This document shows, piece by piece, positions 46,701 to 53,748 of a stretch of 64,000 bases of DNA (within the stretch, counting starts at the first letter, position 1; the number at the start of each line of letters is the position of its first letter). The notes below the pieces were generated by a model. That model did not search any database and was not told the origin of the DNA. It worked only from the letters and a program-made list of their open reading frames with translations. The position numbers and the translations under genes are program-made. This DNA comes from a virus: positions 1 to 64,000 of IMG/VR virus record IMGVR_UViG_3300033064_003457; one strand, 5' to 3'.

Positions 46701-47628
46701 GCTTAGCTAATATTTTGAATGTTTGTTTGTAAGAAGTCTCTATCCCGCTAGCTTGACTTTTGAAAAACTTTTTTGGGGTTAGTATTTTCGGAGCAGACTT
46801 TCTTATTATGCTGGCTTGTTTGGCAAGTTCTTTTATGCTTGATTCTTTGGATGTACCGGCACCAAACCCTCTTACGTATCTAGCAAAAGCTAAGCGTCTT
46901 TCTTCTTCTAACATAACGCTCTTGCTTGGCATTCTTACTGAGCGCACAAACGCTCTTATATTTTTATGCTCCGCAGCAACATCACCAGTTCGTCTAGCGG
47001 CTTCCATTCTTGCGCCTGGCAAGCTTCTTAACGCAAGACGCATGTTCTTTACGCTTGCTTTTATTTCCCCTGACTCTCCTATAGTATGTAGAACACCTCC
47101 GGAGAATACTCCACCATACTTACCAACAGTCTCCTTGCCTATACCTAGTGTAGCGTTTGGTCCAACCAATCCAGCTGCTGGCCCTCTCATGAACGTATTC
47201 CACTTTGTCCACCCTTCCAGGTTTTGTTTCACGCTACTTGGAAGTTTGACAAAATCAAGCTTAAGCCCCATCTTTGGAGCTGAAGCTATAGCCATATTTA
47301 ATTGTTCTTGAGCAGTAGGAAATGGCTTAAGTACTGCTTCTGACCAACCACGTACAACCGACGGTATTTTTTTAAATCTTGACTGTGATAATTTTGTTTT
47401 TAAAACGTACTTATCAAACCTGTCAAAACCCTTACCTAGCCTTTTAGCAGAAGACGAAAAGTAACGAGTTAATGCTATCTTTCTTCTAGCTAAGATAAAT
47501 CCAGCCGCAGTAGCTATTAATGGAAGAGCATTACCTATACCTCCGCCATCCCCCTCAAGTCTCTTCTGAGAAGCGATTTGGTCGTCAATGTTTAATAAAT
47601 AATCTTCTCTGTTTGGTGGCATGGGCAT
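43753..47628 (-). CDS. Tail tape-measure protein
   Basis: A 1291-residue protein directly after the chaperone genes, the canonical place of the ruler that fixes tail length and is ejected on infection. Hydrophobic segments lie near residues 32-46 (LPLIATAAGFILARR), 460-490 (VVGAGIGMYTSYNFVNFLA) and 560-590 (RTGLAFGIALALLLWGDI), typical of ejected proteins that insert into the host membrane. No ribosome site precedes its ATG: the bases just upstream are a terminator stem and U7. Together with its neighbour it uses about 6 kb. Confidence 0.85.
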   Translation of the reverse strand: MPMPPNREDYLLNIDDQIASQKRLEGDGGGIGNALPLIATAAGFILARRKIALTRYFSSSAKRLGKGFDRFDKYVLKTKLSQSRFKKIPSVVRGWSEAVLKPFPTAQEQLNMAIASAPKMGLKLDFVKLPSSVKQNLEGWTKWNTFMRGPAAGLVGPNATLGIGKETVGKYGGVFSGGVLHTIGESGEIKASVKNMRLALRSLPGARMEAARRTGDVAAEHKNIRAFVRSVRMPSKSVMLEEERRLAFARYVRGFGAGTSKESSIKELAKQASIIRKSAPKILTPKKFFKSQASGIETSYKQTFKILAKQQLRSKSTHAAYRLYRAQTKLGIGEMYSRHGSGLLQKVERTVRKLGEFGQKHPASGMPFPIDPRVYAKPGMALGGMLGKKPAGAYLSPAGGAAKRIAMIWTEGTAFGMPLEETFGIGVSSRLNRVTSGIAKSFGASEGSWGEYFARYLGKWGRVVGAGIGMYTSYNFVNFLASQATGGWGPTDIVAKMYTSGRETQQTALELTGIRRFAETMEAAFPGTLMSPAAKIAQATAPLWAAAAGKKFGGTKGARTGLAFGIALALLLWGDITQTPEELHEIYTGERDIPIRKGRYWPLGRNPWGGGKIQYWRPHWYPLMKSKYQYKGQLWNSEAEYWGQGSPLSPVLAPILTGKLWDPYYWEKKHYKDRPYPTTGELFEPTMPFAWLGNTTIGEVIKPQRPMHTGYWGVPQGMVQDRDVVAGAGSMLGMGELSSEETFPAISPDETKWKASEAMYTLTEQMGFRGFMAQQLVARLTGRSDLLPNGPIIQSARRATGYERSYWDVEAGDPLATEFLRRFLPHRRRGIDEWNPIQNEMPDWMPGSDYYLDYKHGDPYVKIPMGEARLPGAGYESLNRLHSGVPATYDAVDRFMILADVAPYSNEYKHYRYLAKSMTRDDDYWSGQVQKKISQRSETMKEYEFLELEPSEDVPGFIRPVSTIYRHVSASITNAAALTEATPLAPISKFFPYRTAASTYKDYRLYGSEFTSWGHPIRDFVMPWTNKVRGRFADLFGKEFVPNEESQRREYEEYFDKMKYVKYLQLSGIAKDQGKMSLRNKYKKLSNKTMVGTNLDSTFPIASIPKRERAFFDSFVEAEGSERDEILAMVPDQMQKLYKAQWNMRDKKDGAPQQYNVEDTAARDTVDFFKTHHLPSANWVGWHPDVDIDDVKYKVVKNEGMDIHDFNLWESQGRQLERRPYVPTIEDIHKNNNLSSLQNILHDELVNQGFVGTRINIVRTPSSADNIKLKLNIKRNRKSEYAASMRETIYA

Positions 47629-47672
47629 AAAAAAAGAGGAGTCCAGCTAATGGTTTAGCTAGTGGCTCCTCT
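47629..47672 (-). terminator. Intrinsic terminator overlapping the chaperone stop codon
   Basis: On the minus strand AGAGGAG (47672-47666) pairs with CTCCTCT (47641-47635). Inner stems CC/GG and AGCTAA/TTAGCT are separated by small bulges and a 4-base loop, and TTTTTTT (47635-47629) follows. The chaperone stop codon lies inside the first arm, so a ribosome finishing that gene would block the stem. The tape-measure ATG begins immediately after the U-tract. Confidence 0.8.
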
Positions 47673-48248
47673 TGGTGGTTGACGCGTAATAGGAATTTTC
47701 TTGTTTCCTATAAGCATCTGATTTTCTTTTTCAAAATCTATGGTTTTAGTTTCTTGCTGTTTTTGCACGTCTAACTTGACATCTAGTATATTTTCAGCCA
47801 ATGCCAAATAGTGCAAAAGAGTAGGATAATCTAAATCATCCAAGCCTCTTGGTGTTAGTTGAGGGAAAGCCTTGCATATCAATAAGGTAATCTGATTATT
47901 CAATAAAGAAATATTATTTCTTTCTACAGCTAAGTCCTGTTCAAACTTTTTGTCCTCAGCAAATCCAGATGCTACTATAATACATTCTAGCAAATACTCG
48001 ATCTCTCCAGCCAATACGCTGTCTAACGAGTTATCATTGCTCTTATATAATAAGCTGTTATCGATGATTATGTTCTCTCCATCTATAACACCATTATCTC
48101 TAAGAGACAAGATCCCTATGTACTCCCCCCGGGTAAGTGCTCTAAATATATAAATATTATCTGATATTTTTAAATAGTAAATAGAACAGTATTTTTTCTT
48201 CCAGAAGAGTATATCATCTGCTAAATGAGATATACCATTAATTTGCAA
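47655..48248 (-). CDS. Tail assembly chaperone-like protein 2
   Basis: A 197-residue protein beginning at TTG (48248) with AGGAG six bases upstream. The stretch ILFWKKKYCSIYYLKISDNI followed by YIFRALTRGEY repeats the motif of the protein before it (WKSKHGDVYVAP..YVYRPIRRVEY), so the two are paralogues. The rest is helical. In myoviruses two small proteins precede the tape measure and guide its folding. Here they are separate genes rather than a frameshift product. Confidence 0.7.
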   Translation of the reverse strand: MQINGISHLADDILFWKKKYCSIYYLKISDNIYIFRALTRGEYIGILSLRDNGVIDGENIIIDNSLLYKSNDNSLDSVLAGEIEYLLECIIVASGFAEDKKFEQDLAVERNNISLLNNQITLLICKAFPQLTPRGLDDLDYPTLLHYLALAENILDVKLDVQKQQETKTIDFEKENQMLIGNKKIPITRQPPRGATS

Positions 48249-48256
48249 AATCTCTC

Positions 48257-48598
48257 CTATAGCTTTATCGGTTCTTCAGAAATACCAAAATTAGACGCTG
48301 CCATTATTAAATCAACCAACGTTGATATAGTCCCAGCCTTTTGTGCTGACAGCTTAGTTGCATCAATCTCTGGCCATAAAATACACATTTGAGCTACCTT
48401 TTCTTCAGCAAATGTTTTTGATTCTTGTAGATTCCCTAATCCTAAAATTTGCTTGTATTCGACTCTACGTATAGGTCTATAAACATATTTCTCTGTGTCA
48501 CTGAAAGGAGCTACGTAAACGTCTCCGTGCTTACTTTTCCATTCATCAATCTTTTCTTGGGTTGGTCCCCCATTAATACCTAAAGGGCTATCTGCCAT
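48257..48598 (-). CDS. Tail assembly chaperone-like protein 1
   Basis: A 113-residue protein with the WKxKxGxVY..YVYRPIRRVEYKQ motif, known in conserved proteins of SPO1-type and related phages located between tube and tape-measure genes. The C-terminal part is helical (SAQKAGTISTLVDLIMAASN). The gene ends eight bases before the TTG of its paralogue. Function is assigned from location and motif. Confidence 0.72.
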   Translation of the reverse strand: MADSPLGINGGPTQEKIDEWKSKHGDVYVAPFSDTEKYVYRPIRRVEYKQILGLGNLQESKTFAEEKVAQMCILWPEIDATKLSAQKAGTISTLVDLIMAASNFGISEEPIKL

Positions 48599-48614
48599 GA
48601 TTACTTCTCCTTAC

Positions 48615-49358
48615 TTATCTAGTGGTCCCAATGTACTTATCAGTGTCCTTTGCTATAAAATCGTATTGCTCCATAACGGGTTGACCACCAACCCTGATAA
48701 CTTGTGATTCCCCCACAAGATGGACACCTATTAATGTTTTTGCTGTAGACTGTAACTGGTCTCTTAGTGTTCTTGCTTCAGTACCGGCAGTGTTACCATA
48801 TGTTATAAGTATGTTAAATCCATCCGGTATGTTTGCAGATTGTTGAATATCTGGTGCAAGATTTTCTAATGTGCTGTCATCTTCATCGGCCCCAGCAATG
48901 CCTCCTCCCCATATTGTTTCCTCGTAAGCCTTGGCTAGTTCTAAAAAGTCTGGACTACTTCCTATGTCCTGTAAGTCAGCAGTAGTGGTTGGTCCGAATG
49001 TGCCATTCTTTAAATGCAAACCAACTAATTTTCTAACTTCCGGCCACGACCCGTTATCCTTAGTATTGCCATATAGATTCTTAATTGAATCTACTATTGC
49101 TGATAGGTATCCTCTCTGTCTAAAGTTTATAACAAAACTTCCGCTAATCATTATCGTACCTTTAGCTACAGCATCAAAGGTTTGAGAGGCATACCCATAT
49201 ATGGGTCTTTTATTCTGAACTCTTTGGAATTGTATAGAGTTGATATCGTCTAATAAGATATTACCAAACCAAACTGTTGTTTGAGATCCTGAATAAAAAT
49301 CAAACTTATTAGTTGAGCCTAGATCATATTGTGTTCCGAATCCAGTAGTTAATGTCAT
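48615..49358 (-). CDS. Tail tube-like protein 3
   Basis: A 247-residue protein, the third member of a tube family. WFGNILLDDINSIQFQRVQN followed by KRPIYGYASQTFDAVAKGTI corresponds to GELQGVSYSVTREKAPIYTM followed by SRGKRGIAGTLIF in the main tube gene. The insertion around residues 110-190 is acidic and specific to this copy. It may form the tail terminator end or tip rather than the repeating tube. Its ATG overlaps the preceding gene by four bases. Confidence 0.72.
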   Translation of the reverse strand: MTLTTGFGTQYDLGSTNKFDFYSGSQTTVWFGNILLDDINSIQFQRVQNKRPIYGYASQTFDAVAKGTIMISGSFVINFRQRGYLSAIVDSIKNLYGNTKDNGSWPEVRKLVGLHLKNGTFGPTTTADLQDIGSSPDFLELAKAYEETIWGGGIAGADEDDSTLENLAPDIQQSANIPDGFNILITYGNTAGTEARTLRDQLQSTAKTLIGVHLVGESQVIRVGGQPVMEQYDFIAKDTDKYIGTTR

Positions 49359-50134
49359 TGTAACGCACTCCTATGAGAGCTCATACGTTTTTTAGACTCA
49401 TTCATAAGAATATCACTACCAGTTTGTAGCCCAGGAACAGTCTTGTTGTTCTTGAACGGAGGCCCCTTATGTAGCATATCTATGTCAGAAGCAACGTATG
49501 TATTGGTTTGCTCAGCTATCATATCATCAACACTAAAAGTGCTTCCTTCATTTATTATCCTTATACCGTATATCCCCATAGTTGATACATCGCCATATTC
49601 ATTATTGCATGTTATTATTATGTTGAATGGTGGTATCTGATCTATCAATAGCGTGGATGGATCATACTCTGTAACATAGGAAGACTTTAATGCTTCCGAT
49701 AAAACATATTGGTCTAATGTTGTCCATATCATACTACCAGCTATAGTCCTATCTCCGCGAGTATAGCCAGATACGTATGTATGCCCTAGTGATTTAACCG
49801 GCTGTACATCCCTGAACGTGCTATAACTAATTGTTTGTAGCGTCCCTAAAACACCTATGACCGGCTCTGTGGTAGAATGAGGACCAACAATGTCCTCTCC
49901 CCTTATTTCTTGTGGTGGTATATGGATATAAGCTACAATGTCAGCACCAGAGAATGAATTAAAATAACCGTTATTGTTACTCCAATAGCTCTGTGTACCT
50001 TGTATGGCCCGAGTCCTAGCTACCCTTTCGTTCTCTGTCTGGTTGTTACCATACCCCTTGTCGCCTAATGGCCACCAGTATGGTGCATGAACCAAACTAT
50101 TTATATCATTAGACCAGCTACTCAAGAATCCCAT
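49355..50134 (-). CDS. Tail tube-like protein 2
   Basis: A 259-residue paralogue of the 203-residue tube: both have NSFSG(A/V)DI near the start, DQIPPF(N/D)(I/V)(I/V)(I/L)T in the middle and INEGS..S(V/I)DD(M/I)(I/V)(A/T)EQ at the end. An extra N-terminal 60 residues (WSNDINSLVHAPYWWPLG) and a basic C-terminal tail distinguish it. Its role may be a tube cap, completion or baseplate-proximal ring. AGGAG lies eight bases before the ATG. Confidence 0.75.
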   Translation of the reverse strand: MGFLSSWSNDINSLVHAPYWWPLGDKGYGNNQTENERVARTRAIQGTQSYWSNNNGYFNSFSGADIVAYIHIPPQEIRGEDIVGPHSTTEPVIGVLGTLQTISYSTFRDVQPVKSLGHTYVSGYTRGDRTIAGSMIWTTLDQYVLSEALKSSYVTEYDPSTLLIDQIPPFNIIITCNNEYGDVSTMGIYGIRIINEGSTFSVDDMIAEQTNTYVASDIDMLHKGPPFKNNKTVPGLQTGSDILMNESKKRMSSHRSALQ

Positions 50135-50149
50135 TTGTATCTCCTTGGA

Positions 50150-50171
50150 CCGGGGCCAATTAAGACCCCGG
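50150..50171 (-). ncRNA. GC-rich intercistronic hairpin after the main tube gene
   Basis: On the transcript, CCGGGGTC and GGCCCCGG pair over eight base pairs (one G-U) around loop TTAATT, twelve bases after the tube stop codon and just before the next ribosome site. No U-tract follows, so it is not a classical terminator. A similar stem lies after the MCP gene. Protection of the upstream messenger from 3' exonucleases, or partial termination, are likely roles. Confidence 0.7.
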
Positions 50172-50182
50172 AATTGTGTCTA

Positions 50183-50794
50183 TTAAGCAGTACCGCCAGA
50201 ACCAGCCCATGTCGAATTCGATGAAACATCAGAATAAGATGCAGTCCACGGTAATATTTCCCGCGCTACAAAGGTCATTTGCTGTTCGGTGACTATATCG
50301 TCTATAGATATTCCAGATCCTTCATTGAGTATTTCTACTCCACGCACTGACATTTGTGCTATCTGCCCATATTCATTAGCAGCAGTAAGCACTACATCAA
50401 ACGGTGGTATCTGATCTGGATACCATGGGGGTTGCCAAGAATTGTCAGTATTCACATCTTGCCATACCTGGCTTCCCCTTTCTTCGTCAGAATTGTGTTT
50501 TTGAATATCTGTATCATGAGCAAAAAACCATCCTGACCTATCTTCCATATTTTTAAAAACTTCAAGCAAAGCATTTCTATCAAATACCGTAAAGATTAAA
50601 GTTCCCGCAATACCTCTCTTCCCTCTAGAAAAGGATCGAGGATCTGCAGAGCCCATTGTATAAATCGGAGCCTTCTCTCTCGTTACGGAATATGAAACAC
50701 CCTGCAATTCGCCGACAACCTTCCCACCGAATGTAGCCTTAATATCTACACCAGAGAAAGAATTATAGCTTCTTGTATATTCGCTTACAGGCAT
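50183..50794 (-). CDS. Major tail tube protein
   Basis: A 203-residue protein encoded directly after the sheath, the normal place of the inner tube protein. It holds the tube-type beta sandwich: VGELQGVSYSVTREKAPIYT, RGIAGTLIFTVFDRNALLEV, DVVLTAANEYGQIAQMSVRG and GISIDDIVTEQQMTFVAREI. Two larger relatives follow. GGAGG precedes the ATG, suiting a highly expressed gene. Confidence 0.88.
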   Translation of the reverse strand: MPVSEYTRSYNSFSGVDIKATFGGKVVGELQGVSYSVTREKAPIYTMGSADPRSFSRGKRGIAGTLIFTVFDRNALLEVFKNMEDRSGWFFAHDTDIQKHNSDEERGSQVWQDVNTDNSWQPPWYPDQIPPFDVVLTAANEYGQIAQMSVRGVEILNEGSGISIDDIVTEQQMTFVAREILPWTASYSDVSSNSTWAGSGGTA

Positions 50795-50819
50795 GTTATC
50801 TTCCCTCCTTTTCTAATTT

Positions 50820-52178
50820 TTATTCAGAAGTCAAAGCTACGATTATTCTAACTTCCTGTAGCTCAAATGCCGGAACTAATATCAACTCAACAGTAGCTTT
50901 ACCAAGTACCTGATCTGTTGGTGACGACCATACATTAAAATTAAACCTTCTTAATGCTCCCTGTTCTTGCATAGTTTTTAGTGCGTTTTCTATCGCTGTA
51001 GCCATAGCATTTCTTTGTGGGGCGTTATTAGGCTCACCTATAAACTGGTCAGCCGTCTCCCTAACATAGTTAACCGCATCATGTACAATTCTAACTGTGC
51101 TCAAACGAACAAAGTCAGATCTATAATAGGCGCTTATGTTATATGCTCCTGTCATTGCGCTAGCAATTACAATCCCTTTTGGTTTTGACATCAGAGTTAC
51201 AAATCTACTACCAGCCAGTCTATTTGCTTGGCCTTGAGATATTCCTTGTTGTAATGTAACTCCATAAACTATCTTGTTTGTTGGTGCGCTCTTAGCTGGT
51301 AACGATGATATCAAACCAGCGTATGAAGCAGCTCCATCAGCATTATAGTAACCTATAGTTGGATATAAATCAGAAGCAGCATCATTAGCAGCCCTTACAT
51401 TAGAGGCTACTACAGAAATGTATGCACCGATATCAACCCTATTACCCTTAGAATCAGTAACATCACCACCTGCATAATTCGGTGGCTGTGTCTCATCAGT
51501 TCTAGCAACAAAACAATAATTACCTGGGGTGCCAGTAGCAGTTTCAGTGGTTCCATCATAGTAACCACAATTACTGTAGTCCTCTAGGCTACTTACCCAG
51601 TCCTCAACTTCAGTTAATGTCGGTGTTCCAGATGCGCTAGTAGTAGCTCCATCAACTCCGATAACACCTAAGCATGTGTTGTTATTTACAGTCGCTTGAT
51701 AGCAAAAATTTGCTAACTGATAACCAAAACTCCACTGAGTTCCTGGTCCACCATGATAGTCAGCTGTTATTGAATCATCTAAGTGGGCTATTAAAGGAAC
51801 AACCATATCAACAGGATAATTAAGTAAGGTATCATAGGCTTCTCCAAGATATCCATATCTATCATTGACTTCAAGCAATGAGCCAGAGCCAACTGGTAAT
51901 ATATTCATTAGTTCTATATCACGTCCGCCAGCTACATAGCACTCATATAATCCCTTACATAGTTCGCTGACGCTCCCATCGGAATTGAGGAATGTTTTAT
52001 ACGCATCCGTAAGCGAATTTTTAGAGATAGAATACGGGATATAAGGTTTAGCATCTTCATTTGTTGAGGTAGTCATACCCAACAGGAGGATTTTGGGACC
52101 AGAGGGAGGTCTACTAATACGTAGCCCCTGGTCTAGTACTTCTACCGTTGCGCCTGGTAGATTAGCAAAGGTTGGCAT
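50820..52178 (-). CDS. Tail sheath protein
   Basis: A 452-residue contractile sheath. Family features: an N-terminal PGATVEVLDQGLRISRPPSG, a central domain with ERHOSTED-type Gly-rich turns, and a C-terminal domain with VRIVHDAVNYVRETADQFIG, RNAMATAIENALKTMQEQGA and QVLGKATVELILVPAFELQE. The last strands exchange between subunits in known sheaths. It lies between connectors and tube. GGAGG is placed before the ATG. It establishes the myovirus morphology. Confidence 0.92.
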   Translation of the reverse strand: MPTFANLPGATVEVLDQGLRISRPPSGPKILLLGMTTSTNEDAKPYIPYSISKNSLTDAYKTFLNSDGSVSELCKGLYECYVAGGRDIELMNILPVGSGSLLEVNDRYGYLGEAYDTLLNYPVDMVVPLIAHLDDSITADYHGGPGTQWSFGYQLANFCYQATVNNNTCLGVIGVDGATTSASGTPTLTEVEDWVSSLEDYSNCGYYDGTTETATGTPGNYCFVARTDETQPPNYAGGDVTDSKGNRVDIGAYISVVASNVRAANDAASDLYPTIGYYNADGAASYAGLISSLPAKSAPTNKIVYGVTLQQGISQGQANRLAGSRFVTLMSKPKGIVIASAMTGAYNISAYYRSDFVRLSTVRIVHDAVNYVRETADQFIGEPNNAPQRNAMATAIENALKTMQEQGALRRFNFNVWSSPTDQVLGKATVELILVPAFELQEVRIIVALTSE

Positions 52179-52202
52179 GTTAACTCCTCCTTTTATTTTT
52201 GT

Positions 52203-53150
52203 TTATACATAAGCTGTAAGACCATCATCTAATATTTCAGTTTTACCAGAAGGTGGCAACTCTGTGTACCCGACCCCAAGAAACCCAGAAGGTACAGCAT
52301 TTGCCAGCTCTAGATATAAATCTATTTGTTTAAGATCGTGTTCTCTGATTATTGTTATCTTTTCAGTCTTAAAATAATAGATAACACTTCTAACTGCTAA
52401 ATCATTTCTCCACTTTCTTACAGCCTCGTCTTCTCTTCTCATCCAATAAAGTATTTCATTTACTCCATTTTTTTTCCAAACCCAGATATATTTGAACATA
52501 AAATCTTCGAACCATGCTATAAGATCATCAGCCCTATTATTTGTTCTGGACCAACAATCGAATTGCAGAAGATTGTCAAACCATTGGCCTAACACCTGTA
52601 TGTGACAATCTCTATAATCTGGGTCTACTAACTCTTGCCTAACTCTAGGTTTTATTTCTGATGGTGGATCAAATGGGTGCTTACCAATGGTTCCAGGCTC
52701 TCTCCTGTTAACTCTAAAGGTTATAGTGTCAACCCATTCTGAGGTAGGCTTATCTTTATATTCCTCTGAATAATCTGAAACAAAGTTAACCATTCTATTC
52801 TCAGACAACTCTAATCTATTGAGCCTAGATGGTGCAGTTGTTCCAGATATTTTTATTAAATTAGTACTTTCGTCTATTATGTCTGTTATGATATAGTATT
52901 CACCAGTACTTAGATTTTTGATAGAATCATTAACGCTTAAGTACCTGGCGTTAGGCATAGCTATTATCCATTCTGACCTGTCAGATACAATCCATTTTCC
53001 CTGAAAATCTATTAAGCTTTGATATATATAGGTTGTAATATCATTCAGGGTCGCTTTTCTATCAGCCTGGCGGATATCTGCCCTTGTAAGATTAGTCAGA
53101 AAATAATAGTCATCGGTGTAAGATTCAAGCCTGCTACCATAATCAGACAC
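52203..53150 (-). CDS. Head-tail completion / connector protein
   Basis: A 315-residue protein between the head genes and the sheath. The N-terminus is helical (LTRADIRQADRKATLNDITT); the body has strand-rich stretches (DSIKNLSTGEYYIITDIIDE) and a Trp-rich helix (FEDFMFKYIWVWKKNGVNEI). Position suggests a tail terminator or neck protein. No named family is recognised. The start is coupled to the upstream gene by TAATG. Confidence 0.65.
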   Translation of the reverse strand: MSDYGSRLESYTDDYYFLTNLTRADIRQADRKATLNDITTYIYQSLIDFQGKWIVSDRSEWIIAMPNARYLSVNDSIKNLSTGEYYIITDIIDESTNLIKISGTTAPSRLNRLELSENRMVNFVSDYSEEYKDKPTSEWVDTITFRVNRREPGTIGKHPFDPPSEIKPRVRQELVDPDYRDCHIQVLGQWFDNLLQFDCWSRTNNRADDLIAWFEDFMFKYIWVWKKNGVNEILYWMRREDEAVRKWRNDLAVRSVIYYFKTEKITIIREHDLKQIDLYLELANAVPSGFLGVGYTELPPSGKTEILDDGLTAYV

Positions 53151-53746
53151 TATAATACCTCCATCTTAACAGCAACTCTCCAGTACTCTATTCTTCCCTT
53201 TTTGTCTCTGAGGGGCTCCGCAACTGATACGTTATGCATTTCTTGGTGTTCGTATGGTCTCACTGGATTGCCGTCAGCATCATTAGTTATTTCTATTATC
53301 TTGTCTTCTTTTTTTGGATTAACATAATATTCGAAATAATACACTATGGCTAAAACACTCATAATACCTACTGGAGTTTTTTCTTTCTCTTCAGCCAGCC
53401 CTATGGCCGGTGCAACCATCCTTCTTCTTACTAAATATAGTTCATCTTCATACACCCATCCAGAACCACCACAGATAGTACAGTTCTCGTCAGGCTCATC
53501 GTACTTTCTAAAGTCATCACTATATTTTTTATTTCCAGAACCACGCTTATTCCAACAAGAACACCTTTGAGCTTTGTCCATTCTCCTTAATAACACCCAG
53601 TGACCTCTCTGTGGACTGTTTGCATCTCCAGCTAAAAATGTATTCATTTCAGAGCGTATATCTACTTCTGTCTCTCCGGCTATAGTATCGTATAGTGGTA
53701 CCCCATTAGGTACAATACCACGCTTAGGCCAAATTTTTATGCTCAT
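53150..53746 (-). CDS. Neck/connector protein with zinc-binding cysteines
   Basis: A 198-residue protein carrying CSCW near residue 62 and CTICGGSGW near residue 90. Four Cys in CxC and CxxC pairs 26 residues apart look like a zinc ribbon. Proteins with this combination sit in the same place in SPO1-like phages. The rest is beta-rich. The gene abuts its neighbours on both sides, with a two-base gap upstream. Function is inferred from position. Confidence 0.68.
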   Translation of the reverse strand: MSIKIWPKRGIVPNGVPLYDTIAGETEVDIRSEMNTFLAGDANSPQRGHWVLLRRMDKAQRCSCWNKRGSGNKKYSDDFRKYDEPDENCTICGGSGWVYEDELYLVRRRMVAPAIGLAEEKEKTPVGIMSVLAIVYYFEYYVNPKKEDKIIEITNDADGNPVRPYEHQEMHNVSVAEPLRDKKGRIEYWRVAVKMEVL

Positions 53747-53748
53747 AA

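Noticed and set aside
46760-47311. Plus-strand open frames inside tail and head genes (also 59261-59821, 20506-20961, 11705-12223)
   Set aside because: They lie antisense to clear structural or enzyme genes, lack ribosome sites and have no family features; they mirror codon composition of the real gene.
47629-47660. Programmed frameshift at the U7 run
   Set aside because: The run lies after the chaperone stop codon and just before the next ATG, where it forms the tail of a terminator stem; the tape measure has its own start.
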